This document shows, piece after piece, positions 30,999 through 41,453 of a DNA stretch of 64,000 bases. The stretch is taken from NCBI GenBank assembly GCA_000827205.1, contig KN832569.1, positions 446,647-510,646 on the forward strand, in the 5' to 3' direction. The notes below the pieces were generated by a model. It was given only the letters and a program-made list of their open reading frames with translations. It did not search any database and was not told the origin of the DNA. The position numbers and the translations under genes are program-made. This DNA is from Plicaturopsis crispa FD-325 SS-3. Taxonomy: Eukaryota; Basidiomycota; Agaricomycetes; Amylocorticiales; Amylocorticiaceae. Within the stretch, counting starts at the first letter, position 1. Every line of letters starts with the position of its first letter.

Positions 30999-32590
30999 TT
31001 AGTTAATCACTGTGGGGAGGTACCAAACCGGACGGGTGTGCTCACCCGAAGGCCGTGCTGTGTGCCCAGCAATGACTGCCTTGGTCAGGCTTGCGTCAAA
31101 TCTAAACTGCTCTGCCTATGGTGAGTATTGAGAATTGTAAGTTGATGCTGACACCGCGAAGTATAGACGAAGCATGCACATACCCAGCTCCCTGTGTCGA
31201 CTACATGCGCTAGTTTGTATATATATACACTTGCTGACTATAGAGGCTATGTGTCAATGAGGTGCACGACAACTATTATGACCCAGACTTGCTAGTATAT
31301 CGGTCATCTAGAATTGGTAGTCAGCAGCGACAAAGATCGCAGAACAAAGGTCATACCGCTTTCAGGGCTAGCCGAACACGCTCGTGCAATGATAGCGCAC
31401 AAGGATTTGACAATAAGATTTCGTCGACTTGATGAGGATCTGTAGAACATGTGAGGTGAGGAAGACTAGCTCCGAAATCCAGGGAGTACTGACAGTCCTC
31501 AACCACAACAAATTTCGTTGGCGCTGTTCGCGGCGATGCACCCAGTAGCTGCTCTACATTGGGATGGCTAGGGCAAAAAATCAGAACAGAGCTCTGCATA
31601 AAAAACTTTTTGGTGCTTACAACATCTTCTGGTAACGACGAAGGTCCGCAAGAAACTCCTGCGATACAAGATTATATACAATGTGCCAAGAGACATGACA
31701 AGCTGCATACCGATACCGATACTGTGTCGTTATGCTGCAATACACGTACGACAGTCCCGTTGGACCGAATTCGGGCACGATGTATGCGCAAATATGGTCC
31801 ATCAGTAGGGCATGCAACCTCTTCCAACAGCTGAATATCAGTCTGCTTCAATTTTTCATAGTCCTGTTTGAAATTGTAATGTTAAATCGCATTCGATGTG
31901 CGAGTCGATATTACTTGCATCAGTCTCGACGGCACTGGTGACTTGAAGACGCATCAGACTGGTGACCTGCCCGAAAGAGCGTACATATAAGTACTTCAAT
32001 AAGTTGAAAGTAAGAAGCCTCACACTGAATTCTTGGAGGGCATGGTCCAACGCCAGGTTTTGCTGATGGATAAGCTCTTTGTCGCTGACACTGCGTACTG
32101 CTCTGGCCAGGAAGTTCCTCCGAGTGACCTTTTTCATTGTAGAGGCCACCTTTTCAAAGACCCTGTATTGTTGGGAACGAGTTTAGCGATCGTCGACATG
32201 CAATCCCAGTTGGCGATTTACGGCAGGAGGGATTTGAGATCATTTAACAGGGATTCCGAGACAACTGAACCGGTCAGGGTTATCTCGTGTATCCTGTTTA
32301 TCGTTGGGTGAAGGAGACGCGTGACGCGTTCGACGAGCTCAAATGCGTCTTCTTCATTTGTTCGCGCATTCTATTGACCGTTAGCTCCGACTGTACTGAA
32401 GCAAGGCTGAAGACTGGGTACATACTTTCGCTGCTTCTACACATACTAAAACCACGCTAGCAACACCGCTGAGGTAAGGGATATTGGCCGAATCAGACAC
32501 TGTCTTCAGTGTCTTCAGTACAGATATCGCGTTGTTGGAAAGCGACATTGACATGGACGCGCGGGATCGACGTCGACTGAAGGGAGGCAT
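30999..32590 (-). CDS. MLKL-NTD adaptor protein with reduced kinase-like module
   Basis: About ten exons. The start at 32590 (MPPFSRRRSRASMSMSLS) is preferred over an upstream ATG at 32641. Residues about 18-150 form the four-helix MLKL/HeLo-like N-terminal adaptor common in agaricomycetes: ISVLKTLKTVSDSANIPYL, EDAFELVERVTRLLHPTI, VFEKVASTMKKVTRRNFLAR. The C-terminal part reads EFLADLRRYQKML then HPNVEQLLGASPRTAPTKFVV, as in the kinase-like modules attached to these adaptors. No glycine loop, HRD or DFG motif is visible, so it looks like a short pseudokinase-type module. It ends RPVWYLPTVIN. One intron (31864-31918) needs a GC donor. In this family such domains are linked to regulated cell death or self-recognition; the role here is inferred only. 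Confidence 0.65.
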
Positions 32591-32878
32591 CGCGGAGTGA
32601 ATGGATGACGGAAACAGAGACAATCGATGTCGACTCACCATCGAAGAGTTGATAAGGGATCTAAAGAAACATCATGAGAGCGCAGAGAGGAGGGTGAGAC
32701 GCGGCGCAGCACGTTTTCCGCTGCGTGTTGATCTATTCCACAGTGGAACTTGGATCCCGTGCCCAAATTGCATGACTGGGTCTTCAAAGCTGATCTCCGT
32801 TCTCAGGTGAGGTGGAGTAGCCCAATCATGAGTACCCGCGGCGACAATGAAACCGCGCACTTCTGTGATTCCTAACGA

Positions 32879-33377
32879 CTTCGTCGCTACTTCCCGGTGC
32901 AATGCGCGGTATGACGATATGAGCAATCGCAATGAGGAACGTTCATTGTATTCGTAACATACCATCGCATATAATACAATCCGCGGCGAACAATCCATAC
33001 GCCTTAGCAGACAGATCGCTATGCACAGAGGCGTACCCGTACCTGTGCTTTAGGCAACGTCACAGATAGCCAGCGTATGGGAGGGCAATACGGCGAAGCC
33101 AGGCTAAGAACAGATTGAAAGAAAGTTCGTCAGACCAAAGCGTCGGAGCGCTGCGCGTCAGTGAGGAAACATGTCGGCGCAGACAGGATGGAGCATGACT
33201 CATCCTCTGAAACACGGCCGCAGTAACCATAAAGTTGCGCCTTTGGCATCCACTTCGCGCAGCGGATTTTGAATGGTTGCTGTGTACTCCGGGCTCCCTG
33301 TTTGCTTTGAGCAGATTCTAACGGGGATATAACAGACTCACGAGACGAAGAAACATATGTCGTGTATAGCGCTAACC
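32879..33377 (+). repeat. Direct repeat, copy A
   Basis: This aligns with 33418-33773. Shared blocks in order are CTTCGTCGCT, ATATGAGCAATCG, CGTAACATACCATC, TGACTCATCCTCT, GGTTGCTGTGTACT and AACATAYGTCG. Copy A has about 130 extra bases near 33050-33180. Confidence 0.7.
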
Positions 33378-33417
33378 TAAGACACGGGAGAAAGGATGGA
33401 CTTCTGGAAATCCTGGA

Positions 33418-33773
33418 GGCTTCGTCGCTGTTTTCCGATACGGCGAGATGGCAATATGAGCAATCGAAACGAGGAACATTCATGCCAGTCGTAACATACC
33501 ATCACTTGGAACACGACCAGCGGCAAACAATCTATGCGCCTGAGCAGACAGAATCACTATACACCGAGGCATGCTCGTAAGTGTAGACGGACGCAGTCTG
33601 ACTCATCCTCTAAACCACGCAGTCACCATAAGTTCGCGTCCTTGACTCGCATGTTATTGAGTGGTTGCTGTGTACTTCCAGTTCACATGCCATCAGTAGA
33701 TGCTGACGAAACTCACGAGAGACATACAAGACTTACCAGAGGACAAACATACGTCGTCCACAGCATGACCTGG
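33418..33773 (+). repeat. Direct repeat, copy B
   Basis: The shorter partner of 32879-33377, lying 41 bases downstream. Divergence of roughly a quarter of positions in the conserved blocks suggests an old duplication. Confidence 0.7.
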
Positions 33774-34075
33774 AGCGATGAGCGAGCTAAATTCCAAAGG
33801 AGAAGGAGACCGGCGTGGGTGTTCGTTAGCGTTCCGACATCTGTGCATGCTGACCAGTAGACAAGAGCTTCAGATCGTGTCACTGGTGAAAATGAAGAGT
33901 AGATTGAGACGTGTGTATAGACAATGAATGATGAAAACAAGGCGAAACTGAGCCGCAATAATGATATGCCGTGGATACAGATGTCGTATAGATTCGTACG
34001 TGGTCTTGAAGCCGCTCAGGCAGCATTAACGCGGTCCCACTGGCGCATGCACGAGTAGCCGTCGTAGTCTACACC

Positions 34076-35482
34076 TTATACGTCAGCCAAGTCCCTCTCA
34101 ATGAAAAACAAAGAAGGCGTACCGAAACTGCGATTCGGATCGCACGCGCAGCGGCCCTTCGTCCACTTGTCGTCACCGGCGGTGCTCGGGCAGTGCGTGT
34201 ACGGATTGTGCTCGTACCCGATCTCGTTGAAAAAGTGAATGTCCTGTCGCGGGAGGAACAGCGCCGCGGCGATGCTGTGCACCGGCGCGTCGCCCCAGCG
34301 CTCGTAGTGGAACCCGCCCTTCTGGTCGAGGAAGTCGAAGAACGCGCTGTACGCATCGCCGCGCCAGAAGTCGAGGTCCGCGATCTCAAAGTTGCTCCAG
34401 ACTGGGGCAAGGTGAGTGGGAGTGCATGTCATGTGGGACCGGGGCGGGACTCACAGTGGCAGAGGTTGTACGTTTCGCCGGCGGTGTCAGACACGAAATC
34501 CATCGCGTTGTCGTTTGCGATGTACTGCGGATGGGCCTTCGCAAACTCTGAGCATGCGAGTCAGTTCGCGTCCTGGCCATGCAGACGACCAGACGTACCT
34601 TTTACAGCATTCCAGAGTGTCGGGATGGTTTTCTCGAACTCGTATATCGCGATCGTGAACCCATACACCTTCTTTTCGCGTTGCATGAAGAGGAATGGGT
34701 CGAAATCGATGTCGCAGTGGAAGTGCACATCCGGCCTAACGCAACTTGTCAGCACAGCAAGGTGGGATCTGACGGAGATAGTGTACGCACTCGACACGCC
34801 AGTAGTAGCGGTACTTCTGCAGAAGCTCGTGCCTGTAGAAGAATCCGGAGTTGAAGCGACACATATTGCGGTAAGACAAGCTGCCGCCGTAGATAATGTT
34901 GTCCTGCTCCATCTTCTTTCTCGATTCCGTAGCCCTGTCCACATCGATGAAGGACGGCTGCTCCCAGTGTTCTTTTGGGATTAGGCCGAACTCGATAGGC
35001 GCTTTTGTCAATACGCTCACGCGCCTAGGTGAGGTGAGTACGCGATGCGACGCCACACATGAGCCAACACTCACTTTTTGAACTCGTCAGTGAATGGCTC
35101 TTCGTTAAGGAAAACCCAAGGATAGTTGTGCTTGTGGTTAAAGCGGTCTTCGGCATCGCGCATGCTCTGGATGACGCCTGAGAGATCGGAGTTTCGGGCG
35201 AGAAATACAAAGGTGGCGTTGGCGCGTTCAGTGTTGGTAGCGTTGGAAGTGGGAGCAGCCGAATAGTAATCCTCGGGAATAGACGCGTGTCCCTGTCCGC
35301 GAAACTGGGATGCGATGTTGGAAAACGACGTAGCGCGCCCATATTCCTCGTGGGTAAAACTAAGTAAGTAGTGGAGGCTGACCTGCGGATAGCTGTGAAC
35401 CCTTTGCGCACAAGCAACAGAAGCAAACGAGACATACCACTATCCCGAGTACAAGCAAAAGGTAGCGCGCGGGAGTGTTCAT
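34076..35482 (-). CDS. Alpha-1,2-mannosyltransferase, GT15 (Kre2/Ktr/Mnt1) family
   Basis: This Golgi type II enzyme transfers mannose from GDP-mannose to O- and N-linked glycans. Six exons give about 400 residues. The start at 35482 opens a signal-anchor (RYLLLVLGIVVSLHYLLSF), completed across the first 55-nt intron. A stem region precedes ATFVFLARNSDLSGVIQSM. The catalytic core shows NYPWVFLNEEPFTDEF, MCRFNSGFFYRHELL, YRYYWRVEPDVHFHCDIDFD, ETYNLCH, WSNFEIADLDFWR (with the conserved Glu) and ERWGDAPVHSIAAALFL. The end is HNPYTHCP followed by a Cys-containing KGRCACDPN segment. Members differ mainly in acceptor, so no specific KRE/KTR symbol is given. Confidence 0.92.
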
Positions 35483-36247
35483 TTTTCGAGTCCTTTATCG
35501 AGAGTCGTGGGTATTGTGAAGATCGTCCGTGGTAAGCAGTAGGCGCTGCGGCGATCTGTCGACCTTTGCAGTGTGACTTTCGAAGCAAGTTGACCTTCCA
35601 AAGCAAACGGCCTTCAAAAGAGGTCGTGGACGCGTGAAAGAAAGGACGGTGTCTTCCTGCACAGGATATGCAGGCAGCGCGCGGCTGGCAAGTTCCGCGA
35701 GTTAGCTGCATGTTATGTACATTTGAGGAGCAGCTGGGCCGAGTTAAAACCGTCTTGCCGCCATCGCCACCGCCGACATGATTCCAGACGTTCCTTGCGA
35801 GGAGCAGGCCGAATTGCAATCTCACGCACTGCGCGCTGCGCAGCGGTTCGCCGGCTGTTGAATCAAGTTAAGGTTGTATTCGCAGGGCCCCGGATGACGA
35901 TAACTTTACTGACTTTGCGATCATCATTCCCCGTTTCCGTTGTAGTTCCCGTCGCGTCCATTTGCTGTCAACAGGCGACGATTTCCGAATGCTTGACGGC
36001 CATCGAACGTTGCAGATTTGTTGCAGATAAACATAAACGACGGTGCAACGAGGAAGAAACGAAAAGCAACGAGTGGAGCAAGCGGAAGCAGTTACTGCTT
36101 TGAGTAAATTGCCCGGTGCAGCATCCGTTTCGGGTCAATATGTAATCAGGCGTAAACAGTCCTTGCGCTCGCGGAGTTTGAACACCTGTTTAGAACCAGC
36201 GACTCTGTTCGTCCTTTGGAACATCGCAGGAACATCGGTTCGAGGAA
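35483..36247. promoter_or_regulatory. Divergent promoter region, GT15 and MDP-1 genes
   Basis: 765 bases separate two divergently transcribed genes. No TATA box stands out on either side, as expected for housekeeping genes, and no other gene is supported. Confidence 0.5.
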
Positions 36248-37200
36248 ATGACCAGCAGACTCCCAAAGCTCGTGGCGTTCGATCTAGAGTATGTCTAACA
36301 TCCAAGTAATTTCCCTAGCTGACAGCGCGTTATTCCAGCTATACCCTGTGGGATCTTTGGGTCGACACGCACGTCACCCGTGGGTCCGATTTACACCATC
36401 GCTTTATCGATTCTAACGCATCGCGCGTCAGCACCACTTAGACGCGACGGAAATGCGCACAATGCCGTCCTAGATAGGTGTGACCATAAGATTTTATTTT
36501 ACCGTTTTATAGATATCCTGACGCGTAGAGGAAAGACACGACGTCGAAATCAAGTTCTACAATCACGTTCCGCAAATTCTTCATCGACTACGTGCGGCGA
36601 ACGTTCTAATCGCTGCGGCCTCAAGGACATCTGCGCCATCTGTGTATGCCCATTCTTGTTCACATATCCTCGCGCTGATATCGGGCTCAGAGCTCGAAAC
36701 GCGCTGGATCTTCTCCTTGTGCCCCCCAAACCCGGAGAACATGATGCGACGAGGGCGATCGAGTTTTTCGACCAGATGGAGATATATCCTGGTAAGAATA
36801 CGCGGAAATACTTTTGGCGTGCTCAGAACCTGACATTGGCGCTAAATCCTAGGCTCAAAGCTGACTCATTTCAAGAAACTTCACCAGAAGACTGGTATAC
36901 CGTATTCTGAGATGGCAAGCTTGACCTTTATCTCAACGGCTGAAATGCGCTAACATTTGCTTAATCCACCAGTTATTCTTCGATGATGAACGGCGCAACA
37001 AGGAGGTAGAATCGCTTGGTACGTGCAATCTGCCGCTATTGGTGTTTTTCAGAGAGCCTGACACCATCCATGAAGGCGTAACATTTTGTCTCGTCCAGAA
37101 TGCTTTGGATAATCGGACATTCGAGAAGGGGCTGGCCGAGTGGCGAAAACGCCATCCAGAGGAAGTTGTCGAAGACGCTGCTGGGGATGCCGCAGAGTGA
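36248..37200 (+). CDS. MDP1: Magnesium-dependent phosphatase 1 (HAD family)
   Basis: Seven or more exons give about 190 residues. The HAD nucleophile motif is split by intron 1: VAFDLD then YTLWDLWVDTHV, with the two Asp residues of DxD. Next come NHVPQILHRLRAANVLIAAASRTSAPS (second motif, Ser/Thr), ALDLLLVPP, FFDQMEIYPG, then KLTHFKKLHQKTGIPYSEM and LFFDDERRNKEV (third motif, acidic pair) and GVTFCLVQNALDNRTFEKGL. In mammals this enzyme removes phosphate from fructosamine-6-phosphates or protein phosphotyrosine; the substrate here is inferred from family. The intron at 36915-36972 begins GCAAGC, a GC-AG intron, and the join EM/LFFDDE confirms it. Confidence 0.9.
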
Positions 37201-37545
37201 CGACCTCCCTCTATCGTGCCTTTCAGGCTAGCACTTATAGTCACTGATGTTGCCACGATCGCATTCAAGACCAATACATACTGTGTATTCCACGCGGGTA
37301 TAATCTATCGACGCCGGTGCATGCAAGTGTAATTGTACAAGGCATATGAGAGAACGCACAACTCGAAAGCAAGCAGCCACCAGCATGTATCTGCAAAAGC
37401 CCCAAAAACCGATGTGCACGATGCTAGCCAAACGATCAACGAAGACGCGCAGAATTCCAAAGATGCTTAAATACGCAAGTACCTACTCGATGAGGAGATG
37501 ACGGTACTTTTTTATATATGTATAGTCCCCAGACCTCAGGCTTGT
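37201..37545. terminator. Shared 3' region of convergent MDP1 and xylulokinase genes
   Basis: 345 bases between convergent stop codons; AT-rich, with TTTTATATATGTATA near 37508-37523. No gene seen. Confidence 0.4.
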
Positions 37546-40266
37546 TCACACAAGCGACTTAACCAGCATGCCCTCGAGCCTGCAGTACTCCGGCACGATC
37601 GCCGCGTACGTCATGAACGCGTCGACGTCGGGCTCCGCGACCTTGGACAACCCGATCTGCGCCTCCGCGTCTGCGGTCGCGAGCGCACTCACGGGAGTGA
37701 GAGGCGTCGGCGCGCTGGGGTTCGCAGCGCCGTTCGTGCCCGCGCCGGGGCTCGCGCCGCCGCTGCCACCGCCGAGCTCGGGCGTGGTGAACGCGGTGGA
37801 CGTGCCGCCACCACCGCTCGTCACGGTGTCAACGGTGGACCCGGTGATCGTGCGCACCCGCGCAGTGGGCCCGAGATCCATCTCGCCGAAGCCAGGGATG
37901 ATGTTGCCGATGTACCCGCTGCCGCTGCGCTCCATCTCCTCCAGCTCGTCCTCATCCTCCTCGACGAAGACGGTGGAGCCGAGGCCCGAGCGGGTGTTCG
38001 GGTGTCCGTAGGGCGTGCTGGCACCGCTGTTGGCACCGCTTCCGCCCCCTCCACCGGTCGGGCCGTTTGTGTTGGTTCTGAGCGGTAGTCCACCCGTCGC
38101 TACCCATCTCTTCCCCAGGAGCCTCCGCATTTCCTCCTCAAACCCACCGAGGCGCCCTCCACCAGCTGCCCCAGTTCCTCGTTCACGACCCCATACCCAT
38201 CGCGCAACATAAGCACCACCGAGAGATGCACGTCCGGGGAAGCCAGAAGCAGGCGCGTTGCGGTGCGGGACGACTTGCGCTGAATCTACCTGTGTAGAGG
38301 GCATGAACACGGGCGCATTGAAGACGTCGCCGACGAGATTGGCCACAGCGGGGAAGTTCGCAGCAGCGCCGGTGACAAGGATTCGTGAGGGCAGTGGTGT
38401 GTAGTCATAAGGATCGAAGGACAAGCCGAGACTAGACCGTTGCTGTTGAGCAAGCGTCTGTGTCTGTTGTGGAGTAGGCTGCGCGATGTTCCCTCGCCCA
38501 CGGTTGTTATTACCGAGAAGTCCAGTCGAGATCATGCGCGACCAGCGAACGCGGAACGAGAGAACTTGAGATTCTAGCAGCGTTCGGGGGTTCGCTCGGA
38601 GGTCGCGGAATTCGTTGACTTTAATGCCAGTTTCGAAGCGGAATATGCCTTTCACGTGAGAGAACGGAAAGCTGTCGCCTTGAAGGAGCCAGAAACTGAA
38701 CAATTTATCGTCGAGACTAGAGAGCTATATTAGCCGTATAGTTGTCAAAGGTGTGGAGCAGCCTACCCGATAGAGCCACCTGGGGGGACGATAGCTACTA
38801 GTCGATCGAAAGCGCTCCAGCTCTTGGTGTACATGTCCCGTACGAGGGCACGAGGGACGTCGGCATTTCTGCTGGCAAGCATTGCTATGTAGCGCTTCTT
38901 CTCCCCGGCGTCTTGAGCTGGATGAGGGTATAAGCTGTAGAGACGCGTGGGGATGTATGTTTGAACGGGTGTAAGTAGTGCGTCCATCGGCCCAAAGGAT
39001 AGGACGGCATCTGAGGTTGATGGGCAGAGTGAGAGGTAAGTAGACAGATAATCGGATGTAAACGGGGTGACGATCGTGTCTATGCGGCGAATGAGTTCAG
39101 TATACAACCGAACATATAGAAATTGACGCACCGGGATCAAATTGGTAACGCTCGACAAGGTATTTCGACACCGTTCCAATTCTCTTTCCCCCATTGGCGA
39201 CATCAACCTCGCCCAACCAGCCTCGTACTCTCCTGCCCTCCTCTCGACTGCCGCCTACAATGTCCAACACGGCATCATCCCAATTCCCCACTCCGTTGCC
39301 GTTGGGAACGTGATGCCACATTCCCGATGCGCAGGCCTCCGCCTCACCGATAGGAACCCATTTGCCGCAGACGATGCTAGCAATGAATGAGCTGGCGAGT
39401 TGTATTCTGCCGGTGCGTCCCCACACATCGCTTTCTCGCATGCGTAGGAGCTGGGCGGCAGTAAGCGATGCGTGGGCGCATGTGCCAACGCGCGCTGCCA
39501 TATGATCAGGACCACCGAGGAGGGACTCGAGTGCAAGCGCATGCGTGTGCGCCGACGTGTCCGACGCAATTGGTGTATTTGGAAGTGAGAATGTATGGGG
39601 CGGTAGTTGTGAGTGCAAGGGTAGCCGATGGTCCAGTGCGGGATACGATGCAATGGGGCTTGATTTCCACCAGACCAGCGCATGCTGCCCGGAGAAACAG
39701 CTCAGAGGAGGCATAGAAAACATGACAGCCTACACACCTGTGCAGCACCGCCAATGGATTTGATTCTCGATAAATCATAGTTCCTCTGAATTTTTTCAAA
39801 CAAGAAATCTGCATGGCGCCGGCGAATAAAACGCAAGAAATATCGATGCGGGGTTCAGGCACGGCAACGCGAGATCGAAGATCGGGAGGGATCAGACCGA
39901 AAACAGTAGATGGTTCCCACGATCAGCTTGCAGTCAATCGAAAAAAATTTGGTTCCGCAGGAGGAACAAGCGCAACGTACCAAGTCCTTTGATCCACATA
40001 TCCACCGGCGTTGTGTACGCATCGCCTGGTGTCGTAAATATTCCACCATGAGTCCTGTAAAAACATCAGCAAATGGCCACGTCGCATGCATCCTGAGCAT
40101 GAAAAGAGGTAACACGCAACTGGTACTCCGGCAGGTCCGTGTCAAAATCCACACACTCTACACCGATGAGCTCAAGGCTCTCATCCACGATGGACGCGCG
40201 CAGCTGGTCGGTGGCCAGCTCGAGCCCCAGGAAAAGCGCGGACCCATTTTTAGCTGCCGCGGGCAT
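37546..40266 (-). CDS. XKS1: D-xylulose kinase (FGGY family) with long insert
   Basis: This enzyme phosphorylates D-xylulose to xylulose-5-phosphate, feeding pentoses into the pentose phosphate pathway. About six exons give roughly 780 residues, against 550-620 for most fungal enzymes. Exon 1 has LFLGLELATDQLRASIVDE and DLPEY; then THGGIFTTPGDAYTTPVDMW, LSRIKSIGGAAQ/HALVWWK, SLTAAQLLRMRESDVWGRTGRI, GEAEACASGMW and CPSTSDAVLSFGPMD. The FGGY_C part has YRIARALLESQ-like LRANPRTLLESQVLSFRVRW, SRILVTGAAANFPAV and ASLGGAYVARW. Between that and the final EPDVDAFMTYAAIVPEYCRLE sits a low-complexity Gly/Ala/Ser/Thr-rich insert of about 170 residues. It is in frame and GC-rich. Confidence 0.9.
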
Positions 40267-40754
40267 TTACGATAGGTATTACGGGTGTCTGCCAGGTATG
40301 ATGTTGACGTGGTATTGGTCCTAGGATAATTAAAAGCGAGCCAGAGTCCCGCTCAGGGATACGATGCGGACGTGTCACGGTCGTGATAGTAGGATGCAAA
40401 TCAAAGCAGAGAGGGAATGCAAAAGAAAGGATGCCAACGCAAGAGCGAACGATTCGATTTCTCAGGCCTGGTCGCATCCATCAAAGATTTTCGTGTAGTT
40501 TGCAGCGCGTCGATTATGTACAGAATAGGTTCCCACGGTGCATTTCGCAAAGTTTTTGCCGATTCAATATGAGACACGCTCGTCTGGCGTTGAGTACAGC
40601 AGAGGAATGGACGAGAGAGTGTGCATGGCAGCGTGTTAATGTACATGGCGGTGATGAAGAGGAGGCGCGAGCTGATAGAGGCGCCCAAGATAAATGAACA
40701 ACAATAAAGTGAAATTCGTACAAAAACACTCCTTTTCAGGACAATCATGGCCAA
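40267..40754. other. Intergenic region
   Basis: Promoter of the xylulokinase gene and 3' end of the next minus-strand gene. No coding signal or repeat recognised. Confidence 0.45.
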
Positions 40755-41163
40755 TCAATCACTGCCCTCTTTGACTTCATTCAGCTCATGTGCAAGTTTC
40801 ACGACGTCGTTCTAATCGCGATGTCAATTTCACTCTAAACAGCGCCATGGATAGTGCTCACCCCAGGACGACTAATTTTTATCGCAGGATCTCCTTCCTT
40901 CGCGATACGGGTCGCGGTATTGCCCTGTGCGCGGTCAGCGCAATGGACGCGAACATGGGATAGAGGATCGCTCACCTTTTTGCTCGTCACTTGCGCTTTT
41001 CCATCAGTGACGACTTCCGAGACTGTACCGGAAGGGTTTGCGGAACCCCACTTCCATCTATGCAAATTTCAGGAGCTCAGCAAAATGAAAAGGGGTATGA
41101 ACATTGAATTGTGAGTATTCGTGCTTACGAGACTTCGTCGCCTTTCTCAATATTGTCGGCCAT
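40755..41163 (-). CDS. HVA1/DUF2945 TUDOR-like small protein
   Basis: Four exons give a 78-residue protein starting MADNIEKGDEVSWKWGSANP. The rest reads SGTVSEVVTDGKAQVTSKKG, then GDPAIKISRPGNDVVKLAHE, ending NEVKEGSD. This is the whole of the hypervirulence-associated TUDOR-domain family (DUF2945), a small beta-barrel found in many fungi and bacteria. The Cryptococcus member affects virulence-related metabolism; the biochemical role is unclear. The last exon (40755-about 40800) begins after CGCGATTAG. A TATA-like CATATAAGG lies about 80 bases upstream, suggesting inducible or high expression. Confidence 0.88.
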
Positions 41164-41243
41164 TGTGGATGGTGCGTGGGTTATACTGTGCGATGTGAGG
41201 GGATTTGGAAAGGTTAAAGTCTCTTGTTTGGTTCACGCCCCGT

Positions 41244-41251
41244 CCTTATAT
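41244..41251 (-). promoter_or_regulatory. TATA box of the HVA1-like gene
   Basis: CATATAAG on the minus strand, 81 bases before the start codon at 41163; the only clear TATA-like element in that stretch. Confidence 0.5.
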
Positions 41252-41453
41252 GCCAGATATTTTAGCTTTCGTCGGATAGCGGGACTCACGTCTTTCCGAC
41301 GAACGGAATTGAGGTCTGCGCTTCATTGGATTGTATTCATTAGCGGAAACAGTAGAATAAACATAGCCATCCGCACACTCCGCGAATTTGAGGAAAAAAT
41401 CTGAACTTCACCCTGTCATCCTTGCGCCGACGCCCACCATTCCTGGCATATCG

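Larger units (their letters stand above)
32591..34075. other. Intergenic region with tandem duplication
   Basis: 1.5 kb without a supportable gene, holding the adaptor gene's promoter, two diverged direct repeats (listed separately) and the 3' end of the mannosyltransferase gene. Confidence 0.5.

Noticed and set aside
32601-32810. Charged 69-residue frame (IEELIRDLKKHHESAERRVRR)
   Set aside because: It overlaps the adaptor gene's promoter in antisense and lacks any further support.
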